From Lachnospiraceae bacterium UBA4631 (GTDB lineage Bacteria; Bacillota; Clostridia; Lachnospirales; Lachnospiraceae): 64,000 bases of DNA. The notes beneath the pieces are model-generated. The model was not told the DNA's origin, made no database searches, and saw only the letters and a list, made by a program, of their open reading frames with translations. Of the stretch, positions 61,268 to 64,000 are shown in pieces (the stretch's first letter is position 1; the number at the start of each line of letters is the position of its first letter). Location: the NCBI GenBank assembly GCA_002406015.1, contig DHMX01000014.1:1-64000 (forward strand). The letters run 5' to 3'. A program made the translations under genes and the position numbers.

Positions 61268-63121
61268 ATGGGAAAAATTATTGGTATTGACTTAGGTACA
61301 ACAAATTCATGTGTAGCAGTTATGGAAGGTGGTAAGCCGGTAGTTATCACAAATGCTGAGGGTGCAAGAACAACACCATCTGTAGTAGCATTTACAAAGA
61401 CCGGTGAACGTGTTGTAGGTGAACCTGCGAAGCGTCAGGCAGTTACGAACTCCGATAAGACCATTTCTTCTATTAAGAGACATATGGGTACAGATTATAA
61501 GGTAACGATTGATGACAAGAAGTATTCACCACAGGAGATTTCTGCTATGATTCTGCAGAAGCTGAAGGCAGATGCAGAGGCTTACTTAGGTGAAAAGGTA
61601 ACAGAAGCGGTTATTACAGTACCGGCATACTTCTCAGATGCACAGCGTCAGGCTACAAAGGATGCAGGTAAGATTGCAGGCTTGGATGTAAAGCGTATTA
61701 TCAACGAGCCTACCGCAGCAGCTCTTTCTTATGGCTTGGATAATGAGCATGAGCAGAAGATTATGGTATATGACTTAGGTGGTGGTACCTTTGATGTATC
61801 TATCATTGAGATTGGTGATGGTGTCATTGAAGTATTGGCAACTGCCGGTGATAACAGACTTGGTGGTGATGACTTCGATAATGTAATCACCGATTATATG
61901 TTAAATGATTTCAAGAGCAAGGAAGGCGTTGACTTATCCGGTGATAAGATGGCAATGCAGAGATTGAAGGAAGCAGCAGAGAAGGCAAAGAAGGAATTAT
62001 CAGCAGCAACAACAACCAATATCAACCTGCCATTCATTACTGCAACTGCAGAAGGACCAAAGCACTTTGATATGGATTTGACAAGAGCAAAATTCGATGA
62101 GCTGACAGCAAGCTTGGTAGACAGAACCTCAGGACCTGTTCAGACCGCATTGAAGGATGCAGGCTTGACCGCCGCAGAGCTGGATAAGGTATTGCTGGTA
62201 GGTGGTTCTACACGTATTATCGCAGTACAGGAAATGGTTAAGAAGCTGACCGGTAAGGAACCGTTTAAGGGCATTAATCCGGATGAGTGTGTAGCAATCG
62301 GTGCTTCTATTCAGGGTGGTAAATTAGCCGGTGATGCAGGTGCAGGTGAAATCCTTCTGTTGGATGTTACACCACTGACATTGTCTATTGAGACTATGGG
62401 TGGTATTGCAACACATCTGATTGAAAGAAATACAACCATTCCTACCAAGAAGAGCCAAATCTTCTCTACCGCACAGGATAATCAGGATGCCGTTGATATT
62501 AACGTAGTTCAGGGTGAGCGTCAGTTTGCAAGAGATAATAAGAGCTTGGGACGGTTCCGTCTGGACGGTATTGCACCGGCAAGAAGAGGTGTTCCACAGA
62601 TTGAGGTTACATTTGATATTGATGCAAACGGTATTGTAAATGTATCTGCTAAGGATTTGGGAACCGGAAGCGAACAGCATATTACCATTACTTCAGGAAC
62701 TTCCATGTCCGATGATGATATTGAAAAGGCAGTAAAAGAAGCTGCAGAATATGAAGCACAGGATAAGAAGCGTAAGGAAGGTATTGAGGCAAGAAATGAT
62801 GCAGACTCCATGGTATTCCAGACAGAGAAAGCATTAGATGAGGTTGGCGATAAGCTGTCTGATTCCGATAAGTCTCAGGTACAGGCTGATTTACAGGCAT
62901 TGAAGGATGTTCTGGCTAAGGCGGATGTTGAAAATCTTTCCGATTCAGACATTGAAGAGATTAAGGCAGGCAGAGAGAAATTAATGAATAGTGCACAGAA
63001 TCTGTTCTCTAAGCTATATGAGCAGAATGGTCCTGGTGCAAATGCAGGTACCGGTACTGCAAGCCCGGATTATTCATCCGATGACGGAGATGTTGTAGAC
63101 GGAGATTATACAGAAGTATAA
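61268..63121 (+). CDS. dnaK: Chaperone DnaK (Hsp70)
   Basis: 617 residues. The ATPase domain starts IIGIDLGTTNSCVAVMEGG, with VITVPAYFSDAQRQATKDAG near residue 120 and the DLGGGTFDVSI phosphate motif near residue 172. The interdomain linker reads EILLLDVTPLTL near residue 360; then come the beta-sandwich substrate domain, the helical lid and an acidic GD-rich tail. It lacks the roughly 24-residue insertion of Gram-negative DnaK, as expected for Firmicutes. TGGAGGT precedes the ATG; codon use is highly biased to GGT. Confidence 0.98.
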   Translation: MGKIIGIDLGTTNSCVAVMEGGKPVVITNAEGARTTPSVVAFTKTGERVVGEPAKRQAVTNSDKTISSIKRHMGTDYKVTIDDKKYSPQEISAMILQKLKADAEAYLGEKVTEAVITVPAYFSDAQRQATKDAGKIAGLDVKRIINEPTAAALSYGLDNEHEQKIMVYDLGGGTFDVSIIEIGDGVIEVLATAGDNRLGGDDFDNVITDYMLNDFKSKEGVDLSGDKMAMQRLKEAAEKAKKELSAATTTNINLPFITATAEGPKHFDMDLTRAKFDELTASLVDRTSGPVQTALKDAGLTAAELDKVLLVGGSTRIIAVQEMVKKLTGKEPFKGINPDECVAIGASIQGGKLAGDAGAGEILLLDVTPLTLSIETMGGIATHLIERNTTIPTKKSQIFSTAQDNQDAVDINVVQGERQFARDNKSLGRFRLDGIAPARRGVPQIEVTFDIDANGIVNVSAKDLGTGSEQHITITSGTSMSDDDIEKAVKEAAEYEAQDKKRKEGIEARNDADSMVFQTEKALDEVGDKLSDSDKSQVQADLQALKDVLAKADVENLSDSDIEEIKAGREKLMNSAQNLFSKLYEQNGPGANAGTGTASPDYSSDDGDVVDGDYTEV

Positions 63122-63132
63122 TAGTTGCGAAG

Positions 63133-63170
63133 ATGCACAGATATATGGTATGATACATATATCTGTGCAT
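63133..63170 (+). other. Perfect hairpin between dnaK and dnaJ
   Basis: ATGCACAGATATATG pairs perfectly with CATATATCTGTGCAT (15 bp) around an 8-base loop. A T7 run occurs only some 20 bases later. It may be an attenuator or an mRNA stabiliser that sets the dnaK:dnaJ ratio. Confidence 0.6.
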
Positions 63171-63238
63171 ATGTGTTAGTGATAAAATTTTTTTCTGACA
63201 CATGCAGCAGAATTAGAATAGTGATAAGGTGATAGACG

Positions 63239-64000
63239 ATGGCAGATAGTAAGAGAGATTATTATGAGGTTCTGGGAGTATCCAGAACAGCCGATGAAGC
63301 GGAGTTAAAAAAAGCCTATCGTGTCCTGGCTAAGAAATATCATCCGGATATGAACCCTGGCGATAAAGAAGCAGAAGCGAAATTCAAGGAAGCGTCGGAA
63401 GCTTATGAGGTGCTGAGCAATCCTGAGAAGCGTGCAAAGTACGACCAGTTTGGTCATGCCGCATTTGAACAGGGCGGCGGACCGGGTGGATTTGAAGGCG
63501 GCTTTGGCTTCGATATGAATGACATGGGTGACATTTTTGGTGACATCTTTGGTGATATGTTCGGTGCAGGAAGAAGCAGTCGGCAGTCAAACGGACCGAT
63601 GAAGGGACAGAATATTAAAACAACGGTTCGTGTAAAGTTCGAGGAAGCAATCTTCGGTACACAAAAGGAATTAGAGCTTCCGTTGAAGGATGAATGTGAA
63701 GTGTGCCATGGAACAGGCTCTCAGCCGGGACATAGCCCGGAGACTTGTCCGAAATGTAACGGTAAGGGTCAGGTTGTAACTACACAGCAGTCCTTATTTG
63801 GTGTGGTACGAAGTGCTACCATTTGTCCGGAATGCTCCGGAAGCGGAAAGGTAATTCGTTATAAGTGCAGCCATTGTGCAGGTACCGGTTATGTAAAGAG
63901 CAAGAAGAAGATTCAGGTTGTAGTTCCTGCCGGTATTGATAATGGTCAGAGTATCCGAATCCGCGGCAAAGGTGAGCCGGGTATCAACGGTGGTGAACGG
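63239..64000 (+). CDS. dnaJ: Chaperone DnaJ, 3' partial
   Basis: 254 codons are present before the window edge. The J domain has HPD near residue 35 (KKYHPDMNPGD). A Gly/Phe-rich region (about 75-115) and four CxxCxGxG zinc-binding repeats (CEVCHGTG, CPKCNGKG, CPECSGSG, CSHCAGTG, about 150-220) follow, then the start of the C-terminal substrate domain. This is a type I DnaJ. AAGGTGAT precedes the ATG. Confidence 0.97.
   Translation, partial: MADSKRDYYEVLGVSRTADEAELKKAYRVLAKKYHPDMNPGDKEAEAKFKEASEAYEVLSNPEKRAKYDQFGHAAFEQGGGPGGFEGGFGFDMNDMGDIFGDIFGDMFGAGRSSRQSNGPMKGQNIKTTVRVKFEEAIFGTQKELELPLKDECEVCHGTGSQPGHSPETCPKCNGKGQVVTTQQSLFGVVRSATICPECSGSGKVIRYKCSHCAGTGYVKSKKKIQVVVPAGIDNGQSIRIRGKGEPGINGGER

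Overview
The window reads as chromosome from a Gram-positive, anaerobic, spore-forming clostridium, most likely a butyrate-producing member of the Lachnospiraceae. The evidence is a complete acetyl-CoA-to-butyryl-CoA operon, a phosphotransbutyrylase/butyrate kinase pair, an [FeFe] hydrogenase, the sporulation genes spoIIGA, sigE and sigG, clostridial-type promoters and strong AGGAGG ribosome binding sites. Termination by butyrate kinase, with no butyryl-CoA:acetate CoA-transferase in view, would fit a Coprococcus-like organism, but the species call is inference. No rRNA, tRNA, CRISPR array, insertion sequence or integrase was seen.

Layout. 1-4740: the 3' part of a gene for a very long charged helix joined to a degenerate P-loop domain, then an MreB-family gene and a YgiQ-type radical SAM gene. 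4.8-11.1 kb: thl-crt-hbd-bcd-etfB-etfA with its own promoter and terminator. 11.2-15.6 kb: a two-TM protein, a small exported protein and an ABC system (two FtsX-type permeases and an ATPase). 15.6-17.7 kb, minus strand: ptb-buk, which finishes the butyrate pathway. 17.8-33.3 kb: mixed housekeeping genes, including a lytic transglycosylase, [FeFe] hydrogenase, icd, ABC-F ATPase, nnr, alr, mazF without a visible antitoxin, a CBS/CorC protein, yebC, and a radical SAM DNA-repair pair behind a LexA-type box.

33.4-38.3 kb is an AT-rich accessory island. Three small helical proteins of about 100-130 residues precede a 421-residue protein with a helical N-terminus and a phage-type lytic transglycosylase C-terminus. 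Two tandem, nearly duplicated two-domain lipoproteins follow, then gene debris. I read it as a candidate type VII/LXG-like effector-immunity locus: the effector would attack peptidoglycan and the surface lipoproteins would protect the producer. This is the best candidate in the window for an undescribed system.

38.4-54.3 kb: ychF, lgt, then a division and cell wall (dcw) cluster: mraZ-rsmH-ftsL-two PBPs-mraY-murD-ftsW-divIB-ftsZ, followed by spoIIGA-sigE. MraZ has four 10-bp direct repeats just downstream of its promoter. murE, murF, murG and ftsA are absent from the cluster. sigG is inverted and convergent with sigE. 55-64 kb: lepA, hemW, a small HTH gene, then a CIRCE-controlled hrcA-grpE-dnaK-dnaJ operon running off the right edge. 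GrpE has a long charged N-terminal extension with a strong internal ribosome binding site and start.
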